Assembly: GCA_003402345.1 (NCBI GenBank)
Contig: QFXH01000011.1
Span: forward strand, 17,155-81,154
Origin: Candidatus Nitrotoga sp. MKT
GTDB taxonomy: Bacteria > Pseudomonadota > Gammaproteobacteria > Burkholderiales > Gallionellaceae
Direction: 5' to 3'
Length of the DNA stretch: 64,000 nucleotides
The notes under the pieces were generated by a model. It was given only the letters and a program-made list of their open reading frames with translations. It was not told the origin of the DNA and ran no database searches. Shown here piece after piece: positions 25,852 through 34,696 of this stretch (position 1 is the first letter of the stretch; every line of letters begins with the position of its first letter). A program made the position numbers and the translations under genes.

Positions 25852-25862
25852 GGAGTCAATTC

Positions 25863-26723
25863 ATGCCGATTCAGCCAGCCCTTTTCGAGACCCACGAAAT
25901 CCGCCGCGTGTACGACGAAGCCAGCGAAATCTGGTGGTTCTCGGTGGTTGACATCATTCAGGTGCTGATCCAACAGCCCGACTACCAGAGGGCTAGGAAA
26001 TACTGGAAAGTGTTGAAGGGCCGCTTGGCCAAAGAGGGCAGTGAACTGGTAATAAACTGTTACCAGTTGAAAATGACGGCCAGTGACGGCAAACAACGTC
26101 TGACCGACGTGGCCACCGCCGAAACCCTGCTGCGCCTAGTGCAGTCCGTGCCCAGCCCGAAGGCGGAGCCGATCAAACTGTGGCTGGCCAAGGTCGGTTA
26201 CGAGCGTATGCAGGAAATGGCCGACCCGGCGTTGTCGTTGGATCGCGCCCGCGAGACCTGGCAGAAGCACGGGCGCAGCGAGAAATGGATTCAGCAGCGC
26301 ATGACCGGGCAGGAAACGCGCAACAAGCTGACCGATTACTGGACAAACCACGACATCCAGAAAGGCAAGGAATTCGCCATTCTCACCAACATAATCCATC
26401 AGGAATGGTCGGGCGTGAGCGTGAAGGCGCACAAGACGATAAAGGGTTTGCAAGATCACAATCTGCGCGACCATATGAGCGAGGCGGAACTGATTTTCAC
26501 CGCGCTGGCGGAGTTGTCAACGCGTCAGATTGCTGAAACGGATGAGGCAACCGGAATGGCCGAAAACAAAGTGGCCGCCACGAAGGGTGGGGCGATTGCC
26601 AAGCAGGCACGCCAAGCACTGGAAGCCAAGACCAACAGGCCGGTGGTGTCCGCCGACAATTTTCTGCCGCCCGGCAAGGCATTGCGTCCCAAGGCTATGA
26701 AGAAGGATGGGGAGAAGAAATGA
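25863..26723 (+). CDS. BRO-N / DinD-like protein in the hsd operon
   Basis: This 286-residue protein starts with a BRO-N-like region (FETHEIRRVYDEASEIWWFSVVDIIQVL) that includes the YQRARKYWKVLKGRL stretch. It continues with a helical C-terminal part (GLQDHNLRDHMSEAELIFTALAELSTRQIAE) like that of DinD and phage antirepressor proteins. It lies between hsdS and hsdR with AAGGAG before the ATG, and its stop overlaps hsdR (ATGA). Such genes are often found in type I loci, where they may modulate restriction, but the function is not known. The family call is by pattern. Confidence 0.75.
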   Translation: MPIQPALFETHEIRRVYDEASEIWWFSVVDIIQVLIQQPDYQRARKYWKVLKGRLAKEGSELVINCYQLKMTASDGKQRLTDVATAETLLRLVQSVPSPKAEPIKLWLAKVGYERMQEMADPALSLDRARETWQKHGRSEKWIQQRMTGQETRNKLTDYWTNHDIQKGKEFAILTNIIHQEWSGVSVKAHKTIKGLQDHNLRDHMSEAELIFTALAELSTRQIAETDEATGMAENKVAATKGGAIAKQARQALEAKTNRPVVSADNFLPPGKALRPKAMKKDGEKK

Positions 26724-29074
26724 ACGAAGCCGAAACCCGCGCCGAACACATTGACCCCGCCCTTGCGGCGGCGGGCTGGGGCGTGGTCGAAGGCAGCCGC
26801 ATCCGCCGCGAGTATCCGATCACGCTCGGTCGTATTGAGGGCCACGGCAAGCGCGGCAAAGGGCTCACCGCCGATTATGTGCTGGAGTATCGCAACACCA
26901 AGCTGGGAGTGGTTGAGGCCAAAGCGTGGGGCAAGGCGCTGACGGAGGGCGTGGGACAGGCCAAGGATTACGCGGGCAAGCTGGCCGTTCGTTTCACCTA
27001 TTCCACCAATGGTCAAAACATATACGGCATCGACATGCACACCGGCATTGAGGCCGAATTGGCGCGCTACCCGACGCCGGAGGAATTGTGGAACCGCACT
27101 TTTGCCGCTCATAACGTTTGGCGCGAGCGCTTTGCGGCCGTGCCGTTCGAGGATCGGGGCGGCTACTTTCAGGGGCGCTATTACCAGGACATCGCCATCG
27201 AGCGTGTGCTTGAGGCCATCGCCGACCAGAAGCAGCGCATTCTGCTGACGCTGGCGACCGGCACTGGCAAGACCTTCATCGCCTTCCAGATCGCGTGGAA
27301 ACTATTCCACAGCCGCTGGAACCTGAGCGACCGGAAGACGGAGAGCGAACCGACGCGGCGGCCGCGCATCCTGTTCCTGGCCGACCGCAACATTCTGGCC
27401 GATCAGGCGTTCAATGCCTTTTCCGCCTTTCCCGAAGACGCGCTGGTTCGCATCGCCCCGGAGGACATCCGCAAGAAGGGCAAAGTACCGAAGAACGGCA
27501 GCATTTTCTTCACCATCTTCCAGACCTTTATGGCTTCGGCAGGCACAGTTACCGGGCCTTCAGCGGTCCCCGAGCCTGTCGAGGGGTATTTCGGCGAGTA
27601 TCCGCCGGATTTCTTCGACTTTATAGTCATCGACGAGTGCCATCGGGGCGGGGCGAATGACGAAAGCAACTGGCGCGGCATTCTCGACTACTTTGCTCCC
27701 GCCGTGCAGCTTGGCCTGACTGCCACGCCCAAGCGCCGCGACAACGTGGATACCTACGCCTACTTCGGCGAGCCGGTGTTCGTCTACTCGCTCAAGGACG
27801 GCATCAATGACGGTTTTTTGACGCCGTTCCGGGTGAAGCAGATTTCCACGACGCTCGATGAGTATGTCTATACGCCCGATGACACGCTGGTCGAGGGCGA
27901 GATCGAGGCCGGCAGGCGCTACGAGGAAGCCGATTTCAATAAGATCATCGAGATTAGGGAGCGGGAGAAGAGGCGGGTCGAGATATTCATGTCGCAGATC
28001 GACCAGCGGGAGAAAACGTTGGTCTTTTGCGCGAACCAGGCGCATGCGCTGGTGATACGGGATCTGATCAATCAGACGAAGAGCAGCATTGATCCGAATT
28101 ATTGTCAGCGGGTGACTGCCGATGATGGCGCGTTGGGAGAACAAAACCTGCGTGATTTTCAGGATAACGAGAAGACGATACCCACTATCCTGACCACTTC
28201 GCAGAAGCTCTCGACCGGTGTGGATGCCCGCAACGTGCGCAACATCGTGCTGTTGCGGCCTATCAATTCGATGATCGAGTTCAAACAGATCGTCGGGCGC
28301 GGTACGCGACTCTATGACGGCAAGGACTACTTCACGATCTACGATTTCGTGAGGGCGCACCATTATTTCAACGATTTGGAATGGGACGGCGAGCCGCTTG
28401 AGCCGGAACCAAGAGAAGCCGTGCCGGTTCTCGCGCCACGAGCGCCCATTGAGGCGCAAGAACCGGCGGTGGAATACCAGGCACGACAGAAAATCAAGAT
28501 TAAACTCGCCGACGGCAAGACGCGCACCATTCAGCACATGATGGTAACCAGCTTCTGGCACCCGGACGGCACACCGATGTCGGCGCAACAGTTCATGGAA
28601 GCGCTGTTCGGCAAGCTGCCTGAATTTTTCAAGGACGAAGAAGAGCTGCGCGCTTTGTGGGGCGCGCCGGATACGCGCAGAAAGCTGCTGGAGGGGCTGG
28701 CCGAAAAAGGCTTCGGCAAGGATCACTTGGCCGAAATGCAGAGGATCATCGACGCGGAGAAGAGCGACCTATTCGACGTGCTGGCCCATGTGGCCTATGC
28801 CCTGGCCCCGCTCACTCGCGAAGAGCGCGCGGCCCAGGCGATGGCATTCATCAGTACCCACTTCAACAGCAAACAACAGGTCTTTCTCGATTTCGTGCTC
28901 TCGCACTACGTCAGCGTCGGCGTGGAGGAGCTCGATTCGGCAAAGCTGAAGCCGCTGCTGTGCCTGAAGTGTCACGATTCAATTGTGGATGCTGTGGCTG
29001 ATCTTGGCAAGCCGGAAGAGATCGGCAAGGTGTTCAGCGGCTTTCAGAAATACCTTTACCAGGAAGCGGCTTGA
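26720..29074 (+). CDS. hsdR: Type I restriction-modification system, endonuclease/translocase subunit HsdR
   Basis: This 784-residue subunit is normal for the EcoEI-like group. The N-terminal nuclease domain has the PD-(D/E)XK-type VVEAKAW. The helicase core has Walker A ATGTGKTFIAF, DECH in VIDECHRGG, LTATPKR, and GRGTRLYDGKDYF. An EcoEI-type C-terminal domain (from about 600) follows. It cuts DNA at distance after ATP-driven translocation when the HsdS site is unmethylated. An in-frame insertion of PSAVPEPVEG lies between motifs I and II (residues 280-289). It is GC-rich and translationally coupled to the upstream gene. Confidence 0.96.
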   Translation: MNEAETRAEHIDPALAAAGWGVVEGSRIRREYPITLGRIEGHGKRGKGLTADYVLEYRNTKLGVVEAKAWGKALTEGVGQAKDYAGKLAVRFTYSTNGQNIYGIDMHTGIEAELARYPTPEELWNRTFAAHNVWRERFAAVPFEDRGGYFQGRYYQDIAIERVLEAIADQKQRILLTLATGTGKTFIAFQIAWKLFHSRWNLSDRKTESEPTRRPRILFLADRNILADQAFNAFSAFPEDALVRIAPEDIRKKGKVPKNGSIFFTIFQTFMASAGTVTGPSAVPEPVEGYFGEYPPDFFDFIVIDECHRGGANDESNWRGILDYFAPAVQLGLTATPKRRDNVDTYAYFGEPVFVYSLKDGINDGFLTPFRVKQISTTLDEYVYTPDDTLVEGEIEAGRRYEEADFNKIIEIREREKRRVEIFMSQIDQREKTLVFCANQAHALVIRDLINQTKSSIDPNYCQRVTADDGALGEQNLRDFQDNEKTIPTILTTSQKLSTGVDARNVRNIVLLRPINSMIEFKQIVGRGTRLYDGKDYFTIYDFVRAHHYFNDLEWDGEPLEPEPREAVPVLAPRAPIEAQEPAVEYQARQKIKIKLADGKTRTIQHMMVTSFWHPDGTPMSAQQFMEALFGKLPEFFKDEEELRALWGAPDTRRKLLEGLAEKGFGKDHLAEMQRIIDAEKSDLFDVLAHVAYALAPLTREERAAQAMAFISTHFNSKQQVFLDFVLSHYVSVGVEELDSAKLKPLLCLKCHDSIVDAVADLGKPEEIGKVFSGFQKYLYQEAA
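27557..27586 (+). repeat. In-frame dispersed-repeat fragment inside hsdR
   Basis: The sequence encodes PSAVPEPVEG. It resembles the widely dispersed repeat whose translations read VPEPVEG in one frame and STGSG on the other strand. It sits in a helicase linker without breaking the frame. Confidence 0.55.
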
Positions 29075-29341
29075 AATTGTTTTTTCAGGTTGAACGGCAT
29101 GCGGTTGATTTCAAGCAGGCTGAAAATTACTCGATTTTAAAGGCGTCCTATTGCAATTAACTATATAGAAACGCATATCTATATTGTTGAATGATATTAT
29201 TGGGCGCATGGTCGCTTATGGATATTTGCCACACTGGCAATGCGCAACGCCATGATTCGAAAGTTGAAGGGCGCAGTATAAAAATTATATGTATCACAAA
29301 CAATTCAACCTACAGCACAACACGAACAGGAGAACAAAACT

Positions 29342-29752
29342 ATGGCATTTGTGAATGAATACGTCCCGGAGGAGGACATTAAGAAATACGGATTAGAAGA
29401 AATTAATCAGTGTTATGGCAAAGCGAATGTGCGGCCTGATTGGACTATTGATCGTGAGAATGACATCTACCTTCGATGGATCGTGTCAGGTGAAGACGAA
29501 TTCAAGAATCAACACGACTTTACTTTTTATTGGAAAGGAACATTGATATTTGTCCGGCTTAGGATTAGCAATGGAAAAGTGTTGGGTTCCAGAGGGTGGG
29601 CAAACTGGAGGCTGGTTATAATGAACCTGCCAGATGAATTAGAGGAAAAAAAACCGGAAATTATTGCTGATTTGAAAGCAGCTTTGGCGGTTTATAAAGA
29701 TTTTGGAGTGTATTCGACCCTGGTTGAACATACGGCCACTTTTGAGTTTTAA
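29342..29752 (+). CDS. Hypothetical protein, 136 residues
   Basis: I do not recognise this protein. It is soluble and acidic, with an aromatic-rich centre (DIYLRWIVSGEDEF... FTFYWKGTLIFVRLRI) suggesting a beta sheet, and a helical stretch ELEEKKPEIIADLKAALAVYKDF. AGGAG precedes the ATG at 29342. It lies in an AT-rich accessory stretch between the restriction operon and uppP. No signal or membrane segment is visible. Confidence 0.7.
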   Translation: MAFVNEYVPEEDIKKYGLEEINQCYGKANVRPDWTIDRENDIYLRWIVSGEDEFKNQHDFTFYWKGTLIFVRLRISNGKVLGSRGWANWRLVIMNLPDELEEKKPEIIADLKAALAVYKDFGVYSTLVEHTATFEF

Positions 29753-29973
29753 AAAGCCGATGTTGATGAGTGTGAATATTTAAGCCGAATAAACAAGAGG
29801 AGTGTTTCGATTTTTAGACGGATATCCGCTTTGGGAAGCAAGGGGCGCTTCCGCCAAGCGTAAATACCCCTCTTTGAAACCCCCCAAGCCCGGCTCGTTA
29901 ACGGCACTGGAATATATTGTCAGTTTGGCCAATAAACAGTTAGCGCTCCAAAATATTTTAAATCAACACTAAA

Positions 29974-30327
29974 ATGAAAAAAATCGAAATTAAATTCACC
30001 ATAACGCTTGATGGTAAAAAAGTACCTGAGAAAATCGATTGGAGCTCATCTGATATTCAGGAACAAACTACAGCCAACGCAATAATGATTGCCCTGTGGG
30101 ATGCCGATGCGGTAAATACGCTACGCATTGATTTATGGACCAAAAATATGATGAAAGAGGAGATGAAAAAGTTTTATCATCAAAGCCTTTTATTCATGGC
30201 AGATAATTTTGAGCGTGCTACCGGAGATGTGGAAACCTCGCGAGCGATGCGAAATTTCGCCCAAATGCTGGGCGAAAAAATGAATCTGGTTATGGAAAAT
30301 AAATTTGTTGCCTTAAAAAATAATTGA
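29974..30327 (+). CDS. GldC-like protein, copy 1
   Basis: This 117-residue protein resembles the GldC family known from Bacteroidetes gliding-motility loci. It has the pattern IKFTITLDGKKVPEKIDW, LWDADAVNTLRIDLWTKNMM and FYHQSLLFMADNFERATG. Copy 2 lies 283 bases downstream and is similar over its whole length. No other gld genes are seen, so a gliding role is not implied, and the family is found beyond gliders. No strong Shine-Dalgarno site is seen. Coding is AT-rich, unlike the core genes. Confidence 0.72.
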   Translation: MKKIEIKFTITLDGKKVPEKIDWSSSDIQEQTTANAIMIALWDADAVNTLRIDLWTKNMMKEEMKKFYHQSLLFMADNFERATGDVETSRAMRNFAQMLGEKMNLVMENKFVALKNN

Positions 30328-30610
30328 ACCAATCTAAACTTACTGCCCTATCCCCGGCACAACAATAATCAGGCGCCATTACTTCAGGATTGCTACATGT
30401 TGCAGCCTGAATTCTCCTATGCATAATATTTTTTCTTTATTTCATTTTAAGTTAAGCTTACAAACTTTTTTCGCTACATCAATACTCGCAATTTCAACAG
30501 CCTGTACTGTGTATAACGTGCTGGTGCAGGCTTTCAAAGAGGATAAGAATGCCGCATCAAGACCGCTTTAAAGCCTTTCAATCAACATTTATTTAAGGGA
30601 TTAATTACAA

Positions 30611-30952
30611 ATGACGAAATCTGAAATTAAATTTACGGTCACTCTTGATGACAACATGGTGGCAGAAAAAATAGACTGGAGCGCTTCTGACGCAAAAGAG
30701 CACAACACAAGTAAAGGAGTCATGATTTCAGTTTGGGACGCTAAGGAAAGCAATACAATGCGGATTGATTTCTGGACCAAGGACATGATGGTTGATGAAA
30801 TGTGTCAGTTTTATCACCAGACTTTTTTATCAATGGCTGATACTTTCGAACGTGCTACCGGCGAAATGGAAGCGGCGAAATCAATGCGAAATTTTGCCCA
30901 GCAGTTTGGCGAAAAAGTGAATCTGTTTTCGAAACAAAAATTTGATGCTTAA
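30611..30952 (+). CDS. GldC-like protein, copy 2
   Basis: This 113-residue paralogue of the upstream gene shares SEIKFTVTLDDNMVAEKIDW, WTKDMMVDEMCQFYHQTF and MADTFERATGEMEAAKSMRNFAQ. By eye more than half of the residues match copy 1. Sequence between the copies holds no gene I can support. A tandem pair suggests local duplication or joint transfer. The function in this organism is unknown. Confidence 0.72.
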   Translation: MTKSEIKFTVTLDDNMVAEKIDWSASDAKEHNTSKGVMISVWDAKESNTMRIDFWTKDMMVDEMCQFYHQTFLSMADTFERATGEMEAAKSMRNFAQQFGEKVNLFSKQKFDA

Positions 30953-31025
30953 CTTCAACATACGAAAGTTGCAGTGGTACGTTCTTTCACCGTTAAGTTA
31001 AATTATTACAATAAAGAGGAAAGTT

Positions 31026-31247
31026 ATGAAAACAATCGGTGAATTAAGACAGGCTCTTGAAGGCGTGCCGGATGATCGTGTGTTGAAGGCGCGGGTAATA
31101 GCCATAGATGGGGGCTCGTGGACACTGAATGTCGATTTTTGCGCGTTGGTACCGGCTGGCCCAAGTGTGCCAGGGGGCTCTATGGCGGTGCTGAAACTAA
31201 CCCATCCTGAATTGGAAACCATGCCAGAGTGGCCAGCGCCTAAGTGA
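31026..31247 (+). CDS. Hypothetical protein, 73 residues
   Basis: This is a small soluble protein starting KTIGELRQALEGVPDDRVLKARVI, followed by GGSWTLNVDFCALVPAG and a proline-rich end. I do not recognise the family. AAAGAGGAAAG before the ATG supports translation. It is the last gene of the AT-rich stretch before uppP, which starts 17 bases later, and may be co-transcribed with uppP. Confidence 0.65.
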   Translation: MKTIGELRQALEGVPDDRVLKARVIAIDGGSWTLNVDFCALVPAGPSVPGGSMAVLKLTHPELETMPEWPAPK

Positions 31248-31264
31248 TACGTACCTAAATTATT

Positions 31265-32083
31265 ATGGATGTCACTCCGCTTATCCTGGCCTTTATTCTC
31301 GGTATTATTGAAGGCCTGACCGAATTCCTGCCCATTTCCAGTACTGGCCATCTGATTATTGCTGGCGACTTGCTCAACTTTAATGATGAGAGGGGCAAAG
31401 TATTTATGATCGTAATTCAGTTGGGTGCGATTTTGGCAGTGGTATGGGAATTCCGCGCCAAGCTATTGGCAGTAACGCGTGGCTTAGCGGCGCGTGAACC
31501 TGTTGCTTGGCGTTTTGCCAGTAACGTGTTGGTGGCATTTTTGCCAGCAGTTGTGCTTGGGCTAATATTTCATCATTGGATCAAGACTTACCTGTTTAAT
31601 CCTTACACGGTGGCGATGGCGTTAATCGGGGGTGGGTTGGTGATTCTGTGGGTGGAGAAACGAGCGTTCCACCCGCACATCAAAAGTGTTGAAGATATGC
31701 GCTGGCAGGATGCAATCAAGGTGGGATTGGCCCAGTCGGTGGCCATGTTTCCTGGCGTTTCCCGTTCCGGCGCAACCATCATGGGCGGGATGATTTTTGG
31801 ACTTGACCGACGGGTTGCAACAGAGTTTTCTTTCTTCCTTGCTATCCCTACCATGTGCGGGGCAACTGTCCTCGACCTTTACAAAAACTGGCATCTGTTA
31901 TCAGCCGCAGATTTGCCAGTATTCGCAGTAGGCTTTATTGCCGCGTTCGTCAGCGCCTATCTGGCAGTGGCGGCCTTACTTAAATTTATTTCCAATCATA
32001 CTTTTGTGGGGTTTGCCTGGTATCGCATTGTATTTGGCTTGCTGGTGCTGGTTACTGCCTATAGCGGTGTGGTTAAATGGTAA
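31265..32083 (+). CDS. uppP: Undecaprenyl-diphosphatase UppP (BacA)
   Basis: This inner-membrane enzyme recycles undecaprenyl pyrophosphate to undecaprenyl phosphate, the lipid carrier for peptidoglycan and other envelope polymers. The two signature motifs are present: [15 protein letters not shown] near the start and [11 protein letters not shown] in the middle. The 272 residues form about eight hydrophobic segments, normal for the family. Overproduction gives bacitracin tolerance in other bacteria. Confidence 0.96.
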   Translation: MDVTPLILAFILGIIEGLTEFLPISSTGHLIIAGDLLNFNDERGKVFMIVIQLGAILAVVWEFRAKLLAVTRGLAAREPVAWRFASNVLVAFLPAVVLGLIFHHWIKTYLFNPYTVAMALIGGGLVILWVEKRAFHPHIKSVEDMRWQDAIKVGLAQSVAMFPGVSRSGATIMGGMIFGLDRRVATEFSFFLAIPTMCGATVLDLYKNWHLLSAADLPVFAVGFIAAFVSAYLAVAALLKFISNHTFVGFAWYRIVFGLLVLVTAYSGVVKW

Positions 32084-32119
32084 TTTCCAAGTAATTAGCC
32101 ACGGATAGCCCTTTACCGC

Positions 32120-32572
32120 TTAACTTTGTTCCCATGGCAATTCACGTGCGCGCCAGCCGCCGAGCACATTGCGGTGCTTGTTGGCGTCTTTGTCGCCTTC
32201 AAAGCCTTCCAACACATTGTAGGATTCGGTATAACCGGCTTCGGTTGCGGTTATGGCGGCAGTATGGGATCGGGCACCGCTGCGGCATATGAATAATACC
32301 AATGCCTCCTTGTCCACCTGTTGTTCAAGTTCTGCTATGAAATATGGATTGGGTTTCATGCCGGGATAGGTAGCCCATTCAATTTCCACTGCATTGGGGA
32401 TATGCCCCACCCAGTCCAGTTCAGCGCGGGTGCGCACATCGACCAGCTTGGAGTCGGGCGCAGCTTGCAGTATTTCGTAAGCCTCGTTCGGCAGCAGGGC
32501 ACCCTCATAGGGTACGTTCATTTCTTTGGCGCGTTTCTGTGCGGCGTTTAAAATTTCTGTGATTTTCCCCAT
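32120..32572 (-). CDS. Rhodanese-like domain protein
   Basis: This single rhodanese domain of 150 residues carries the active-site cysteine in FICRSGARSHTAA. Such proteins handle sulfane sulfur in the cytoplasm, and no signal peptide is present. GGAGAAA precedes the ATG. It is convergent with uppP and divergent from glnA, so the 400-base gap upstream holds both promoters. Confidence 0.88.
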   Translation of the reverse strand: MGKITEILNAAQKRAKEMNVPYEGALLPNEAYEILQAAPDSKLVDVRTRAELDWVGHIPNAVEIEWATYPGMKPNPYFIAELEQQVDKEALVLFICRSGARSHTAAITATEAGYTESYNVLEGFEGDKDANKHRNVLGGWRARELPWEQS

Positions 32573-32769
32573 GACATTTCTCCGCTATTGTTCGATATAT
32601 AACCCGCAAGCACTGCTTGGGGGCGACCCATACTATACTCAACGTAGCAAGAATCCTACCCGCTTGGATTGTGCAAACGACCAGAATCGGGACTTTATCA
32701 TGCAAGTTCAGCGAGATTATAACGTTTGATATGCTCATTTCAGCTTCTTGCGCCCATCTTAAATGGCCA

Positions 32770-32786
32770 TGCACAAAAATGGTGCG
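32770..32786 (+). promoter_or_regulatory. Candidate NtrC binding site for glnA
   Basis: TGCACAAAAATGGTGCG matches the NtrC pattern TGCAC-N5-TGGTGCA with one change at the last base. It lies about 100 bases upstream of the sigma-54-like promoter, the normal distance for an enhancer. Confidence 0.6.
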
Positions 32787-32881
32787 CGATTACGGCGTGT
32801 GCCCCGAAAAAGAGCGCATATTTAAATCCATTTATCCTTATGGATATGGCAAAATGCTCATTTTAGGCTTGGAATGTGGGG

Positions 32882-32897
32882 TGGAACACTTCGTGCT
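32882..32897 (+). promoter_or_regulatory. Candidate sigma-54 promoter of glnA
   Basis: TGGAACACTTCGTGCT has the invariant GG and GC of the -24/-12 promoter at the right spacing. It differs from TGGCAC-N5-TTGC at two positions. It is supported by the upstream NtrC-type site. Confidence 0.5.
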
Positions 32898-32973
32898 TTA
32901 TTTCAAGTTCAAGTTTGTTTAATTTCCAGTTTATTTTTCAGTTGAGTCGTTAACGTTTATGGAGAGGTTTATT

Positions 32974-34395
32974 ATGTCGAAGTCGGTTGCTGATGTTCTT
33001 AAGTTACTTAAAGACAACGAAGTTAAATTTGTTGACCTACGCTTCACTGATACCCGTGGCAAAGAACAGCACGTTTCGATTCCGGCACATGTGGTGTCAG
33101 ATAGTGACGACTGGTTTGAATCCGGCCATGCCTTCGACGGTTCTTCCATCGCTGGCTGGAAAGGCATACAAGCATCTGACATGATGCTGATAGCCGATCC
33201 TGCATCCGCTTTTCTCGATCCTTTTATGGACGAAACAACATTGGTGATGACCTGTGACGTCGTGGAGCCTTCCGATGGCAAAGGTTACGATCGCGATCCA
33301 CGCTCTATCGCCAAGCGCGCTGAAGCCTATTTGAAATCCACCGGGCTAGGCGATATTTGTTACTTTGGTCCTGAACCTGAGTTTTTTATTTTTGATTCAG
33401 TAAATTGGCAAGTAGATATGTCTGGTTGTTTCTGCAAGGTTAATTCTGAAGAAGCAGCCTGGTCCTCAGCAGAAAAATATGATAGTGGCAATACTGGCCA
33501 TCGGCCCACTGTTAAGGGCGGTTACTTCCCTGTCCCCCCTGTCGATTCGCTACAAGACATGCGCTCTGCAATGTGCTTAATATTGGAAGAAATCGGCGTT
33601 CCTGTCGAAGTGCATCACCATGAAGTGGCGACCGCCGGACAATGTGAAATTGGTACCCGCTTTGACAGTTTGGTGCGTCGTGCCGATCAAACCCAGAAGC
33701 TTAAATATGTAGTGCATAACGTTGCACATCAATATGGCAAAACTGCAACCTTCATGCCCAAGCCGATTGTCGGTGATAACGGCTCAGGCATGCATGTCCA
33801 TCAATCCATCTGGAAGGACGGCAAAAACCTGTTTGCAGGCAATGGCTATGCCGGGTTGTCCGAATTCGCCCTGTATTATATTGGCGGTATTATCAAACAT
33901 GCCCGTGCGCTTAATGCTATCACCAACCCCGGCACCAATTCCTACAAACGTTTGGTTCCCGGCTTCGAAGCTCCTGTAAAACTGGCTTATTCAGCGCGGA
34001 ACCGTTCTGCCTCGATTCGTATCCCCTTCGTGCAGAGTGATAAGGCACGCCGTATTGAAGTGCGTTTCCCCGACCCTACTGCCAACTCTTATCTGGCTTT
34101 TACCGCTTTGATGATGGCTGGCCTGGATGGCGTACAAAATAAAATTCATCCGGGCGATCCTGCGGACAAAAATTTGTATGACTTGCCGCCAGAAGAGGAT
34201 GCAAAAATCCCAACCGTATGTTCCAGCCTCGAACAAGCTTTGGAAGCCTTGGATAAGGATCGCGAGTTCCTGACCCGTGGCGGTGTATTCTCCAATGACT
34301 TCATCGATGCTTATATTGAGTTAAAGATGGAAGAGGTGACCCGTTATCGCATGACAACGCATCCCGTTGAATTCGATATGTATTACAGCCTATAA
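32974..34395 (+). CDS. glnA: Glutamine synthetase, type I
   Basis: This enzyme joins ammonia to glutamate using ATP, the first half of the GS/GOGAT cycle; gltB and gltD are in this same window. The 473 residues have the beta-grasp start ([22 protein letters not shown]), the DGSSIAGW loop, the metal/ATP motifs, [17 protein letters not shown], and the adenylylation site Tyr402 in NLYDLPPEE, so GlnE control is likely. The start at 32974 is chosen over 32959 because GGAGAGG lies at proper distance. NtrC and sigma-54 signals upstream indicate nitrogen control. A perfect 11-base hairpin follows at 34413. Confidence 0.97.
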   Translation: MSKSVADVLKLLKDNEVKFVDLRFTDTRGKEQHVSIPAHVVSDSDDWFESGHAFDGSSIAGWKGIQASDMMLIADPASAFLDPFMDETTLVMTCDVVEPSDGKGYDRDPRSIAKRAEAYLKSTGLGDICYFGPEPEFFIFDSVNWQVDMSGCFCKVNSEEAAWSSAEKYDSGNTGHRPTVKGGYFPVPPVDSLQDMRSAMCLILEEIGVPVEVHHHEVATAGQCEIGTRFDSLVRRADQTQKLKYVVHNVAHQYGKTATFMPKPIVGDNGSGMHVHQSIWKDGKNLFAGNGYAGLSEFALYYIGGIIKHARALNAITNPGTNSYKRLVPGFEAPVKLAYSARNRSASIRIPFVQSDKARRIEVRFPDPTANSYLAFTALMMAGLDGVQNKIHPGDPADKNLYDLPPEEDAKIPTVCSSLEQALEALDKDREFLTRGGVFSNDFIDAYIELKMEEVTRYRMTTHPVEFDMYYSL

Positions 34396-34412
34396 CCGGT
34401 TAATACATTTGC

Positions 34413-34437
34413 AACGGGCTTTCTAGGAAAGCCCGTT
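34413..34437 (+). terminator. Hairpin after glnA
   Basis: An 11-base perfect stem, AACGGGCTTTC and GAAAGCCCGTT, with a 3-base loop, 18 bases after the glnA stop. It lacks a T run, so it may be a processing or Rho-assisted end. Confidence 0.5.
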
Positions 34438-34487
34438 CGCCCGGATGCGGACCGTTTATACGTTTGCTATAGAGCAGAGCGCAAATA

Positions 34488-34516
34488 TTGCGTAAGTAAA
34501 CAAAAGCCGTTATATT
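34488..34516 (+). promoter_or_regulatory. Candidate sigma-70 promoter of the leu leader / leuA
   Basis: TTGCGT and TATATT are separated by 17 bases. The expected transcription start, 7 bases after the -10 box, is the A of the ATG of a leucine-rich leader peptide. Confidence 0.5.
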
Positions 34517-34522
34517 CCAGCT

Positions 34523-34603
34523 ATGCACTTCTCTCGCCACATCTTGCAATTACACTCTACATCCAGCCTCTTGGCAGCGCTGCTGCTGCGCGTCGCGCGC
34601 TAA
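34523..34603 (+). CDS. Leucine-rich leader peptide upstream of leuA
   Basis: This is a 26-codon frame with seven leucines, five of them in the run SSLLAALLLRV near the end. It stands about 94 bases before leuA. Leucine-rich leader peptides regulate leu operons by attenuation in other proteobacteria. The ATG coincides with the predicted transcription start, so it would be leaderless. A clear terminator with a T run is not seen after it, but a small CGAAT/ATTCG hairpin lies at 34643-34655. The call is by pattern and position. Confidence 0.5.
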   Translation: MHFSRHILQLHSTSSLLAALLLRVAR

Positions 34604-34639
34604 ATATACCTCCCCATAGTTTTGAAGCAAATGACATCC

Positions 34640-34659
34640 GGCCGAATTTTATTCGACAT
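34640..34659 (+). repeat. Short hairpin repeat, copy 1
   Basis: GGCCGAATTTTATTCGACAT recurs with one change on the minus strand at 62864-62845. Both can fold as CGAAT-TTT-ATTCG. Confidence 0.45.
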
Positions 34660-34696
34660 GGATCATGCAAATTAGATAATTGCGATGGAGTTCAGC

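Larger units (their letters stand above)
32573..32973. other. Divergent intergenic region between the rhodanese gene and glnA
   Basis: No gene is supported. The region carries an NtrC-type site at 32770-32786 and a sigma-54-type promoter at 32882-32897 (both listed), and is AT-rich elsewhere. Confidence 0.6.

Noticed and set aside
27560..28726. 388-residue minus-strand frame inside hsdR
   Set aside because: It is a shadow of GC-rich hsdR coding; its translation has no family features, while hsdR is certain.
32617..32922. 101-residue frame in the glnA upstream region
   Set aside because: It overlaps the NtrC and sigma-54 signals, has odd composition and no ribosome site.
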